From NCBI GenBank assembly GCA_029204225.1, contig CM055101.1:4715246-4779245 (forward strand): a DNA stretch of 64,000 nucleotides. The letters are read 5' to 3'. Of this stretch, positions 1 through 9,863 are shown one piece after another (the stretch's first letter is position 1; each line of letters starts with the position of its first letter). Origin of the DNA: Diphasiastrum complanatum. Taxonomy: Eukaryota > Streptophyta > Lycopodiopsida > Lycopodiales > Lycopodiaceae. The translations under genes were made by a program, and so were the position numbers. Under the pieces are notes generated by a model. The model saw only the letters and a list, made by a program, of their open reading frames with translations. It did no database searches and had not been told where the DNA came from.

Positions 1-640
1 ATAAGCATCTGTTCAGAGGACTGTTCTTGTACTTGACTTTTGAGACGTTTGAAATGCTCAATACAGTCTCGCACTCGTTCGTCTTTTGTCATTTTGATAT
101 TACTTAGCTTGACAAAAGGGCTTTCTATCAAGCGAAATGGCTTGAAGCGTTTGATAAAAGCCTCCTTCAAGAGTGACCAGTCACGTTTATCTTCACGATC
201 AAGGTTAAAAAACCATTCTCATACTCGATCGATCATGGTCATCGAGAAGAGTTGAATCATGGCGTCGGGTGATGTCTCGCCGCATTCTCAAAGATTTGCA
301 AAAATCTTTGAGGGTCCGAACTACCGTCAAACTTTGGTAGATCTAGTTTGGGTGTACGTCTCTCATGATGAGCATTGTGGGTAGCAGAGACTCCATTAAG
401 GTTGGTTCTAGCATGGGATGTTTCAACACCATGAACATGGGTTCTGGCTCACGAAGACTCGGCTCTCTCATATTTTTGTCCTTCGAATGGTTTTGTGGAT
501 GGCTCGTAGGGTTGGGACCGCATTCGATAGAATCTATGACGTCGGATTTGTTCAGCTACAGGGGACCTGATCTCGTATGGATAATCTTCTGGGATGTCAG
601 GGTCTGTATTCTCGACCATTGGGTATTGTTGTGTCTTTTT
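1..640 (-). pseudogene. gypsy gag (capsid) remnant
   Basis: The minus strand encodes a retrotransposon gag/capsid region. Near 330-290 is the start motif LPKFDGSSDPQRFLQIFE. Near 200-20 follow WFFNL, WSLLKEAFIKRFKPFRLIES and KMTKDERVRDCIERFKRL, the classic plant gypsy gag core. The same core occurs in the gypsy gags at about 40,700 and 14,600. An upstream N-terminal stretch (about 640-450) reads DPDIPEDYPYEIRSPVAEQ. The frame is broken: stop codons precede WFFNL and ECGE, and a frameshift or stop follows ERAESS near 450. Gag would form the virus-like particle of the element. This copy cannot make an intact protein. Confidence 0.75.
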
Positions 641-984
641 TGTGTTCGGTATGTGTTTCTGGTGTTTTTGGATTTTTTTTAGGGTTTTTGGTGTTTTTGG
701 AATTTTTAGGTTTTTTGGATTTTTTAAGTTGTTGAAGGAAGTGAAGGTGGAGACTCAGTATAAGAAGGGCTTTCTATTGGTATGAGTGTTGTTTTTTGAA
801 AAAAAAAATTGTTTTTTTTTTCAGGCTCAAAGGTGTTGCGAAGATGGTGGTTTGGTCGAAATGGCAATCAGAGGTGTTGATCAAAAGTTATGGTCCGGTC
901 GAGATGGGTGTTAATTGTTCTGATCGAGCTTTGACCTTATTGCTTCGGTTGAGATCTGATTGAATCCCTCAGGTCGAGATTTGA

Positions 985-1372
985 TCGCTGCCTTTGGCTC
1001 CGGTTGAGATTTGAACGAGCGCTTCGGCTCCGGTCCAGATCACTTCGGCTTCGGTCAAGATCCGAACGGGCACTTCGGCTTTGGTCGAGATCTGAACAAG
1101 CACTTCGGCTTCGGTCGAGATCTGAATGGACACTTCGGTTGAGACTTTAGCAGACACTTCGGTCGAGACTTCAGTGGATGCTTCGATCGATATTCCAATG
1201 AGTGCTTCGTTCGAGATTTCAGGGAGCACTTCGGCTTCGATCGAGATCTGAACGGGCACTTCGGCTTTGGTCAAGATCTGAATGAGCACTTCAGTTGAGA
1301 CTTCAGTGGACACTTCGGTCGAGACTTCAGCGAACGCTTCGGTCAAGATTCCAAGGAGCGCTTCGGTTGAGA
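985..1372. repeat. 24-36-bp minisatellite, unit built on CACTTCGG(T/C)...GAGA
   Basis: About a dozen imperfect tandem units share the core CTTCGG...TCGAGA. Several are 30 bp long and others about 24-27 bp, so most lengths are multiples of three. The minus-strand frame therefore stays open and reads as repeated STEVSTEVS and EAEVPVQI blocks. It lies between the LTR-like region and gag of the gypsy element, so it is probably 5' leader or U5 sequence rather than a protein gene. Confidence 0.8.
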
Positions 1373-1476
1373 TTTTAATTTTAATTTTTTTTAGCATCAA
1401 ACTCATGGAAAATCTTCTTATTAAGCATGGAGTAGATACAATGCAAAAAGCTCTTCTTCACAAAGAGAGAGTCTCT

Positions 1477-1483
1477 TAAATAA
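1477..1483 (-). promoter_or_regulatory. candidate TATA box of gypsy LTR
   Basis: On the minus strand TTGCTTATTTAAGAGACTC has a TATTTAA core. It lies about 375 bp inside the inferred LTR start and upstream of the gag remnant, a usual place for an LTR promoter. There is no transcript evidence. Confidence 0.35.
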
Positions 1484-1854
1484 GCAAGAGAGCTCCTTAG
1501 GTGGCATCCTAGTGGAATTTCCACATTTCACAAATTACAAGTGGAATATTGCTCTCCACTAGAGGTCACCATCAAAAGGTGGCTCACTCTACTTTCTTTA
1601 AGAGGAGTCTACTTGCATTTATTACATTTTCTTAGAAATACTAATTCCTACATGGTCATTCCATCTTCCGGGATTCACCATGCCGCTTACACAGTTCTTG
1701 CATGTCTTTTCCTAGCTAGTATTTCTTGGCTCTCATACTCGGCTCTCAGTCTTCATTAGTCTCGTCTTCTCAGAGACCTCCTCGGTCTAAGGCGAGAGGT
1801 GCTCTTGAGTTGTTCTGTCCGAGTATCTTGGGGATTCGTCAGAATCAGCCAACA

Positions 1855-2083
1855 TATATTGGTGCTGCCTAACAGGTATTGTTCCCTGAATGAGATCTAT
1901 TCTATGTTCACCCCATTTAACTGGTATACCTATTAAATCATCCATCGACCAAGCAAACACATTTTGGTATTTTTGAAGAAACAATATATACTCTTCACGT
2001 TCTTGGTCCGATTGGTGTTTATATAGATTCAAAGTCTTACCTTTATTAATTTCTATTTCTACATAATCTGTTTTATCTACCAT
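1855..2083 (-). pseudogene. gypsy reverse transcriptase N-terminal fragment
   Basis: The minus strand reads EYILFLQKYQNVFAW and then GIPVKWGEHRIDL and IPVRQHQY. This is the conserved entry to the RT domain of Tat/Athila-like gypsy elements (FAW...GIP...H.I.L.....P.RQ). The domain ends abruptly at RQHQYM, so the palm with its catalytic aspartates is absent. The break coincides with the inferred 5' LTR end of the inserted gypsy element at 1854. Confidence 0.7.
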
Positions 2084-2156
2084 CCCCTCGGTCAGACTTG
2101 CTTTCCACCCAGAACTTCTCTCGACTCGGATGTTGTCGGTATGTCTATTTCCTCAT

Positions 2157-2907
2157 CTAGTTTTCTAATCCTAATTCTTTAACCATTGTTTTCGTTACTA
2201 GGTTGATACTAGATCCTGAGTCTATTAGTATTCTATCTATGGTCTGATCTCCTATGATCGCACTAATCTCTAGAACTCCACAATCTCCTCTATCTACATA
2301 TTCTACTCTATTACTGTATGTAGGTATTCTTAATGTAACTAACCTCTCCCCTTCCTCAGTTCCTACTGACTGAAGCCCTTCTTCCTCCGAAGTATAGCTC
2401 GAGGAAGATGTAGGTGTCCCACCTTTGTACTTATCTTTTTTCCATGATATGAAAATTCTTTTATGACTTTTTCCTGTCGGTGTCTCCATCTGATCTCTGA
2501 AGGTAATCTCCTTTTTCTTCCAGTGGATTATAACATCGGCCTGATAGAGCCATGGTCGTCCTAATAACACTTTATATGACGATTGTCTCATAGTTTTTAA
2601 TATTATAAAATCCATAAGAAACTTATGGTCTCCAATATAAACTGTAAAGTTCTCCTACTAGTGATCTTCTAGTTGCATCGGCTAACCTTAAATGTCTTAA
2701 AGTGGGTGCTATTCTATGATGAATGCCTAATTCATATGTTGTTTCTTCAGTCATTATATTTACACTAGATTTGAAATCTGTGGGTACATTATCTAAGATG
2801 CAGCCATTAATTACTACTTGAATCTCTGGCTGGCCTTCATCACCATAATTAACTAGCAGGGCAATCAGGCGAATAGTGACCCGGGGCTCTGCAATTGTAG
2901 CACTCAC
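2157..2907 (-). pseudogene. gypsy aspartic protease region with two active-site-like motifs
   Basis: The first part (2907-2623) carries INGCILDNVPTDFKSSVNIM, where a normal D-S/G-G-S-S-V-N motif has become DFKSSVN, followed by TLRHLRLADATRR. After a short break, 2615-2157 gives SYKVLLGRPWLYQADVIIHW, the usual C-terminal hallmark of plant gypsy proteases. About 90 residues later a second motif IDRILIDSGSSINLV has an intact DSG, but its C-terminal half is missing and a stop follows KELGLEN. The enzyme would cut the Gag-Pol polyprotein. Whether the second motif is a duplicated domain or a fused relic is uncertain. Confidence 0.65.
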
Positions 2908-2980
2908 CCCTTACTCTGGTTGGTGGAGTGGAATCTCGTGTTCCGCCCCTTTGCAAAATAGTGTACTGTTGACCAGTATG

Positions 2981-4252
2981 CTATTTTAGTATCATAGTTT
3001 CTTGGTTAGTAGGAGTTGCAGTATAAGCTACCTCCTCATGATTATTAATCGGACAGAGGAATAGTTCCTCTTCTAAATAATTAGTCTGTAAACTGGGACA
3101 GTTGGTCTTAGAATCACCTTCCTTCCCACACGCGGTACACCAAACATTGGCGTTAGACTTCGCTTTCTTTCGCTTGGCTTTAACATCAGATATTTGGACC
3201 TTTAGATCACTCATTTCTCTTGTTAACAACTCAACACTTTTCCTTAATGGATCCATCTTTTTGGATTTCTCCATTCTTTTCTTTCTTCCTGAGTTCCTAT
3301 TTGTAGTTTTCCTATAAGAAGATTCTTCTTCCGACGAAGAAGAATAAGATGAATACTCAGAAGATTCTTCCATATCCACTGAATCAGATTCTGATTCAGA
3401 CTCAGTAGATGTTTTAGATTCTTTTGTTTGTTTAAATTTGTGTTTTTTACTACTTTTTCTTTCATTTCTCCGTCTGTAAGAAATTCGAGAGGTTTCGTAA
3501 TTCTCGGCAGAGGCAATGACATCTTCCAAAGAAGTCATCAAACCATGTCAACAACAACGATCTATTTTCTTAGGCAGACCACCCAAGAACCATTCATTTT
3601 GCATAGGAACTGGATACTGGGCTCCTAAATTTCCTAAGAGTCGAGCCAACAATCTAGTGAAATATCCTATCTCCCTAAACTGTTTAAGGAATGTTGCTTT
3701 TAAAGCGTTCCAAGTATTAATTGTTTCCGGTACTAATTGACTATACCAAATTCTAGCCTGCTTTCACAGAAGACCTGGCAAAATTCTAACTTTATCCTCG
3801 TCCGTCTGCTCTTTGTTTGCTATGGTAATGGATTCAAATTGCGACATATAACTATCCGCATCTTCAAATGACGATCCCTTAAAGAAATCATATCTGATTT
3901 TTGTAGATGTGGGTGGCGCTAGATTAGCCATATTAACAGATGGTGGTGAACTAGATGAACTTGGAGGATCTGAATCTAAACTTCGCTCGGACAAAGAGTC
4001 TGAACTTGGTTCGAAAGTAGAATCAGACGAATCTGATTCAGGCGAATCTGTAGAACTTGGTGTTTCAGAGGATCTTTCCTCAAATGAATCTACAAATGTT
4101 GTAGTAGCATGTAAGAGATCATTAAATGCTTTAGGTGTTAATCTTGCTCTAACTGGTGAATTTTGCAAATTCTGCAAATACAAATCTCTAGACTTCATAT
4201 ATGCTTCTAAATGTTTTTGTTCAATAATTGCTTGAGAGTATGTTCTTGGCAT
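2981..4252 (-). pseudogene. gypsy gag with degenerate zinc knuckle
   Basis: The N-terminal ORF (4252-3764) starts MPRTYSQAI. It has a serine/aspartate-rich segment (about residues 60-105) and then KIRYDFFKGSSFEDADSYMS, a gag capsid start. Past stops near 3764 and 3545 the gag core resumes (WNALKATFLKQFREIGYF, NEWFLGGLPKKI), giving the ORF 3541-2981. That ORF has a Ser/Glu-rich stretch and the knuckle CTACGKEGDSKTNC, where the canonical CCHC histidine is aspartate. Two in-frame stops and the lost zinc ligand mean it is not functional. Confidence 0.75.
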
Positions 4253-4318
4253 GCATTACATGAGAAAGATTCGTAGATGTAATACACTTAAAAATATTGC
4301 AAAAGGCGAAATTCATCT

Positions 4319-4335
4319 CCCCGACAATGGCGCCA
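4319..4335 (-). other. primer-binding site matching tRNA-Asp
   Basis: The minus strand reads TGGCGCCATTGTCGGGG, five bases inside the 5' LTR end. It matches the 3' end of plant tRNA-Asp (TGGCGCCGTTGCCGGGG as complement, from memory) with two transition differences. This primer is typical of Athila/Tat-type plant gypsy elements. Confidence 0.75.
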
Positions 4336-4340
4336 AATTA

Positions 4341-5360
4341 TGTGGTGGACTAGTCGTTATAGATTTCCACAAAATCAATGAATTACGTAGTATAAAAGGT
4401 TTGATCGTTCCCCAAGAGAGAGAATAATCTCATCATTTGCATGGTAAATGTATGTATGATGATAAATAGACTAGAGTGTATAAAGTTCACAATGAATACT
4501 ACAGCGACATAACTGGTTATCCAAAGATATATGGGTAAATTGGCATCCAGGAACACCAATGATGAAACGATTTGGTCAAGGTCTGTAATTGTAAGAATAA
4601 CGTTATCTTTCAGACTCTTCAGGCATCAGGAAAACAGTCAGAACTGACAGCAACTAGCAATTAGATTCATCAAGCAGGATCACATTAGCTAAAGAGTTCG
4701 TCTTAATCAAACACAGAGAATTAGTTTTTATCTCAGGAAGCAAACAAGACAGAGCCTCAATCAATCCCATTATCTGAACACATAGCTCATTCAGAGTTGG
4801 AGTTTCTACTAAAAGTTATGTTTAACCGCTTCAACTAATTCCCTGCGCACATTAGTCAGAATTATTACTTGCTGGTGTCGCCTAAAAATCCGTGTTAGAG
4901 TAACTGAAATTCAGTATAACTTAAGAAATGTGTGTGACGCAAACAAAACAGTATCACAATCAATCACAGATCATACAGAGTGTGTTCGCACAAATGATAA
5001 GAATTAATTCTGTGAGAGATAACAGAAGGAAAGAATGTTCAAGCTGTAAGAACTTGCTCTTCGCTCTCTATTGATACTCAGCTCTGTGTAGAAATGCGTA
5101 TGTACAATGGCACATAGTGCTATCCTTATAGGAATGTTCTTTAGTCTCAATTTCGCTTACGAACCGTCAAATGTTGGTTCTGAACTTCTATTGTGTCTCT
5201 TTAGTACGTCGCAACTTCTACTCAAAATATGAATTTACAAAGTGCAAAATAGGCCTTTACATGTATTTAGGCACTATAGCACATTTTATATACATGGAAA
5301 TTAAAAAAATTTTACAATATATGACAAAATTTGGATAATGTGAGATCATAAGACTCCACA
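4341..5360 (-). repeat. 5' LTR of gypsy element, 1020 bp
   Basis: On the minus strand it starts TGTGGAGTCTTATG at 5360 and ends GTCCACCACA at 4341. It has the TG...CA ends of an LTR and lies directly before the PBS. Candidate TATA boxes are TATAAAA near 5290-5284 and CTATAAGG near 5141-5133. It has no partner LTR in the window, so its age cannot be judged. Confidence 0.7.
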
Positions 5361-6261
5361 CTTAGCCCAAGCACCATTTGAAAAGTGGGGATTGGATTAC
5401 ATTGGTCCAATTCACCCTACAGCAAGAAGTACTCAGGCTCGATACATAATTGTGGCCACCGACTACCTCACCAAGTGGGTCAAAGCCAAGGGAGTAAGAG
5501 TAGCTGATGCTAGGACCACTGCAAAGTTTCTCTTTGAAAATATCATTGTGCACTTTGGGTGCCCGGTGGAGATAATTAGCGATTGTGGGAGTCCGATGAT
5601 TTCATCAATGAGACCATCAAGGTCCTGTTGGAGGAGTTCTTCATGATCCATAGAACCAGTACGCCTTATTATCCTCACACTAATAGCCAAGCAGAATCAT
5701 CCAATAAGATCCTGTGTAGCGTGCTCATAGAAAATAGTTGAAGCTAGCAGATCCGATTGGGAACACAAGTTGCATGCTACTATGTGGGCATTCAGGACAA
5801 CATATAAGAGAAGCACTAATTAAACGCCATTCCAATTGGTATGTGGTCAGAATATTGTAATGCCAGTAGAGTTTTTAGTCTCTTCATTTAGGATTGCCAC
5901 AACGCAACGCCTTGATGAATCCAAATTTCTACAATTATGCCACAAAGCTCTACATAATCTCTGTGAAACATGCTTACTAGTTGTGCATGCACTGGCAGCT
6001 AAAAAAGAAAGACGCAAAGCATGGCACGATCGCAGGTTACAAAAGAAAGATCTTCGTTCCAGAGATCTAGTCCTGATGGATAAAACCAAGGCGATCAAGG
6101 GGAAATTAATATTCATAGACGAAGATCCTTATCGGATCAAAGAAACTCTGGCCGGTTGCACAAATACTGGCCACCGCAGTGAGACAGATCTAGGTTGGTG
6201 GTGGCATGTTACGAAAAGTTACCTGATCCACCAGAGGCAGGCCAAGAAGACTTTTTACTAA
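5361..6261 (+). pseudogene. gypsy integrase, frameshifted
   Basis: The catalytic core begins APFEKWGLDYIGPIHP (first Asp in GLDYIG). It continues YIIVATDYLTKWVKAK and GCPVEIISD (second Asp), shifts frame near 5590, and then reads SQAESSNKILC with the catalytic Glu kept. More stops fall near 5740-5820. A last open part (5836-6261) has MPVEFLVSSFRIATTQ and the basic KKERRKAWHDRRLQKKDL C-terminal region. Integrase inserts element cDNA into the chromosome. The frameshifts make this copy inactive although the D, D, E residues can each be found. Confidence 0.8.
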
Positions 6262-6317
6262 ACCGGCAGAGTGCCGAGGGACCGACACTACTTCAAGTCA
6301 TGGGTCCTATTGGGGGT

Positions 6318-7112
6318 ATTCCCAACATATTGTAAATAAATAATATCGGCTAATAAAATATGTTGCGAGGGCATGACATCCTGCGCACATAAACCCATGG
6401 CCCAATGAGCACGCAAGTTGAGTTGTAAATAGAATAATAGACTTGGGCCCCTTGTAATTAAAATAAAACTTGAGGCCCAAAGTCATTTAAAACTTGGAAG
6501 TCTATTATTTTAGAGTTGGGTCCAACTTGGGCTCACATGAATCTTGTGAGTTCTAATGTACTTTTTTAAGACCTTTGGATCAAGTTGGGTCCAAGATGAA
6601 TGGATAGGATTAGTGTATATATTAGCCAATGGTATTTTGGGGCAAGGGCCTTTCCCGTTTATAAAAAGGCACCTCATGTACTCTATTTTAATGCTTAATG
6701 AGAAGGAGGAAACTCTACCAAATTTTGGAGAGAAGCATCTTCACTTGCAATTCACTACTTGTGCTTGATTGTGTTTTCCTTTTGTTCTCAAGTTTGCAAG
6801 TTTTTGGTTTCCATAGTTAAAGTTTTCGCATTAGCAAGCACAAGGAGCATTTGAGCTAACCTCCACCCTCAATCTCTCTCTCCACCTTCTCTCTTTTCCT
6901 CTCTGCCTCTTCTCTTCTTCTCTTCTTCTTTTCTCATTCACCCTTAATCATGATGAATGTTAATTTAGTGGAGTAGAGTTAGTGGTGAGTAGTGTTAATG
7001 GTGATAGAGATAGAGAAAAAGTAGAGAACTATCTAAAAGTAGCATCTATTCATAGTTGGGCTCCTATCCAGTGTTCTAACCCTTGTTGACAAGCGGGTGG
7101 GCTACTACTACA
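6318..7112 (+). repeat. 3' LTR of gypsy element
   Basis: It is homologous to the LTR at 34013-34842 read on the minus strand. Shared blocks include CCCAATGAGCACGCAA, CACATGAATC.TGTGAGTTCTAAT and GGGCAAGGGCCTTTCCC...ATAAAAAGGCACC. The TATA box TTATAAAAAGGC is at about 6659-6670. A CT-rich stretch (about 6870-6935) sits where the other copy has its GA/CT microsatellite. The 3' end CTACTACTACA matches the CCGCTACA end of the other copy. The 5' end appears mutated from TG to TC. Confidence 0.7.
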
Positions 7113-7479
7113 CGAGATCTTTGACCCTACATTTGTATATATCAAAATTGCAAAGAGCAAAAACATTTACTATTACGAAAACTCAATCTATTCCAAAATC
7201 TAAACTTCAAACTATACTTCAAGAAAAAAAAAAATCATTGATAAAAGATTACAAATCCTAATGAAACAACTTCCATCTATTCCTTTCCAATATTTTTCAT
7301 TCCAAACTTGTTCACATAAAAATGTAGATATAAGGGAACCTACTCTTAAACACCCAAAACAAAAGTAAGAACGACAACGATAATTACACATCTTCTTATT
7401 TATGTAAAATGGTAATAGATAATCAAATCATGTATTGGCAAAGTCTTTGTGGTTTAAAACGTAAACTATCATACGTTTT
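7113..7479. other. intergenic, no gene seen
   Basis: AT-rich sequence lies between the gypsy LTR end and the stop codon of the WAK-like gene. It should include that gene's 3' UTR on the minus strand, but I could not fix a poly(A) signal. Confidence 0.5.
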
Positions 7480-9863
7480 TCATCTTGGGAAAAGCTCAAT
7501 ATTGGAAATTGAGGCATGTGAATATGTGCTAGTGTTGCCTCCATGAAAACTAGTGAATTGAGAACTATCAACCATATGTGCCCTCAAAGGTACCCAATCC
7601 TTTTCCAATGACTCAAAGTCTCCACCAGAACTATCATCCATATGTGCCCTCAAAGATACCCAATCCTTTTTCGATGACTCAAATGATATGGTATCTGACA
7701 CCACTTTGTGAGTTTTTTTGATTAAAAGTAGCTCATCCAAAACATCTTTCATGCTTGGCCTATGCTCTCGATGCCTCTTGACACATTTTAGAGCTACCTG
7801 AATACCCACCAAGAGTGAACAAAATGAACATGATACAAAATATGTGACGTCAATGTATTTAGGACAATAGGTGCCAAGGCCATTAGCTACTCTTGTAAAT
7901 ATCAATATTTCCATAATTTACGTAGCCATATAAATTTTGTTGCTTTGCCAAGATTTACCTGGGCTACTTTGTAGATATCTTGCAGCATCTCAGGATTAGA
8001 TGAAGCATTTAGAACCTCATCAGTTATGTCTTCAAGCCTTGCCTTCATTTGTACCCACCAAGCATTAGACAATAAGTTAGATGACTTTGCAAAGCAAATC
8101 TACTATTACGGATATTGGGTTTAGTCATCTATTTGTGTTAGTGTCATAAGCATGATCTCACTACATAGACCCACCATTTAAACAACTACTTTCAAAGTAT
8201 GCAAGATAGAGCTCAACACCCAAAGTTGCATGAGTAACAATTTCATAGTTATTACATGTCTTGGAGATTAAGCCTACACCACTTCTTGAAGATTACCTCT
8301 TTTATAAGTCGAGAAGCATGAAAGACTAAGTTCTGGTTTCCATGCTCACGAGAAAGATCGATTGGCTTTTCAGCAGTAATGAGTTCAAGTAAAACTACTC
8401 CAAAGCTGTAAACGTCACTTTTGTCTGATATCTAACAATGTGATTGATGTGAAAGTTCATAAGTCAGCGTGAAACTACATATAATATCAATAGGCTCCTC
8501 ATCCAATATCCACATTTGTTAGTCATAAAATTTATGAAGTAGTTGACTAAGCCTTGAAATGAAATTGGAAAATGTTCTGAGAAACATAAAAGGATGTCTA
8601 CCTGCATATTTTCAAAAAACTCTGGGTCCTGTCACCAATTCAAAAAAAAAGTCATTTTTTTGTGCCATTGAATAGTTTTAAAAAAAATGAAAAAACATGA
8701 ATTTTTCTTTCTAGACCAAGACACAAACACAACAATAAGAAAAAACATCAAGCAATGTGCATGTTCCATTTTATGGCCAATATAGTAATAAAACATTTTT
8801 CCTATTCCAATATCAAGAAAAAAAAAATGATTTTACCAAATAACCGGGAGTTCCTGCAATTAATCCAACAAACAAGTCATAGATGTTAGGCAAGGGAAAA
8901 AAATTACCACTATAAAGATGCTAGCATTATACAAATCTAGTTAAATTTTAGGCTTCAATTAAAAGAGTTAATTATAAGATGGAGAGCAAAGCAAACTACC
9001 ATCATTGTAAATGCAACTCCAATCCATGTGAGATCAAATTGGTTTGAAAACTGACATAAAAAAGACATACTAAGATGTCAAACATTATTAGTTTTAGAGT
9101 TGAATCACAAATGAAACTCAAGTTTAAGCTGCACCTTGAATCATGGTTGAAAAATGGGTTGATTCAATTGGAATGAGTCTTGAAATTCCGAAATCTGCAA
9201 CTTTGGCTTGATATTTGTCATCAAGCAATATGTTGGAACATTTGACATCACGATGATAAATTGGTGGTGACGTGCCAAAATGCAAGTATCTTAGGGCTTC
9301 AGCTATCCCAATTGCTATGTCCAATCGCTTATCCCAATCTAGAACTAGTGAACTCTTGCACTCGATCCTCTTTTGGCCTTGAAGGTGCTCCAAAAGGTTT
9401 CCATTTAAAACATATTCATAGACAAGTAGAGGAACCCGTGTTTCCAAGCAACAGCCTAGGAGTTTCACCAAATTACGATGATTAACTTGAGAGAGAATAG
9501 TGACTTCATTAATGAACTGTTTTATGTCATTTTGACTTTCTCCCACTTCATTCTTGGGCCTCTTTATAGCCACTCTCATGTAATCTTCAAGGACACCTTG
9601 GAAAACTGTGCCAAAGCCCCCTGATCCAAGTTCATGATCTTGAGAAAAGTTGTTTGTGGCTTTTTTCAATTCTTCTAAGGAGAATATTTTGCAAACATTA
9701 GCACCATCTCGTTTTTGCAACTCCATCAAAGTTTCATGGAAATTAATAGTAGAGAGTTGCAAATTTTCACAAGAACCACCTAATCTATTTTTCCATCTTC
9801 TCCATAGACACCATACTATGACCACATTGATAGTAATAAAAATTCCAATCCCACTAGCAATAC
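7480..9863 (-). CDS. WAK-like receptor kinase, transmembrane and kinase exons (exons 3-8)
   Basis: My exon model on the minus strand is 9863-9135, 8853-8837, 8628-8602, 8431-8297, 8042-7959 and 7797-7480, each bounded by AG/GT, with phases that join without a stop. Exon 3 begins with a membrane span ([19 protein letters not shown]). The Ser/Thr kinase domain follows: glycine loop GSGGFGTVF, lysine in [29 protein letters not shown] and [17 protein letters not shown]. All key catalytic residues are present. The protein would sit in the plasma membrane and relay cell-wall or pathogen-derived signals, by analogy with WAKs. The C-terminal tail contains a repeated KDWVxLRAHM block. The ATG at 9894 lies upstream of the acceptor, inside the intron, so I do not use it. 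Upstream exons are most likely those at 25432-27189. Confidence 0.85.
7555..7690 (-). repeat. tandem duplication in kinase C-terminal tail
   Basis: Two copies of a unit of about 66 bp encode [15 protein letters not shown] and [15 protein letters not shown]. The duplication is in frame and lies after the kinase domain. Confidence 0.75.

Larger units (their letters stand above)
1..1854 (-). mobile_element. Ty3/gypsy element (5' part), inserted in another gypsy element
   Basis: The inferred 5' end is at 1854, where TGTTGGCTGATTC on the minus strand interrupts the reverse transcriptase frame of the neighbouring gypsy element. Going down from there lie LTR-like sequence with a TATTTAA box (1477-1483), a repeat-rich segment, and a gag remnant that runs off the left edge. 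The far LTR is outside the window, so the target-site duplication cannot be checked. The element boundary is inferred from the break in the host frame and the canonical TGTTGG start. Confidence 0.6.
1855..5360 (-). mobile_element. Ty3/gypsy element with tRNA-Asp PBS, 3' half missing
   Basis: Order on the minus strand is 5' LTR (5360-4341), PBS (4335-4319), gag (4252-2981), protease (2907-2157) and the start of reverse transcriptase (2083-1855). It stops where another gypsy element begins. The right edge, an LTR end TGTGGAGTCT at 5360, interrupts the integrase of a plus-strand gypsy element that resumes at 5361. The 3' part and 3' LTR are not in the window. Confidence 0.75.
5361..7112 (+). mobile_element. 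Ty3/gypsy (Tat-like) element, 3' part: integrase and 3' LTR
   Basis: This plus-strand element lost everything upstream of integrase to the insertion that ends at 5360. It keeps most of integrase, a purine-rich tract (ATTGGGGGTAT, about 6307-6317) and a 3' LTR. The same family is seen nearly whole, on the other strand, at 34013-42101. Confidence 0.75.

Noticed and set aside
969-1406. 145-codon Ser/Thr/Glu/Val repeat protein
   Set aside because: It is produced by a minisatellite whose units are multiples of three and lies in a retroelement leader; there is no other sign of a gene.
1787-1853. Continuation of the gypsy RT reading frame past 1854
   Set aside because: The translated residues after RQHQYM do not resemble RT, and a canonical LTR start TGTTGG lies at that point.
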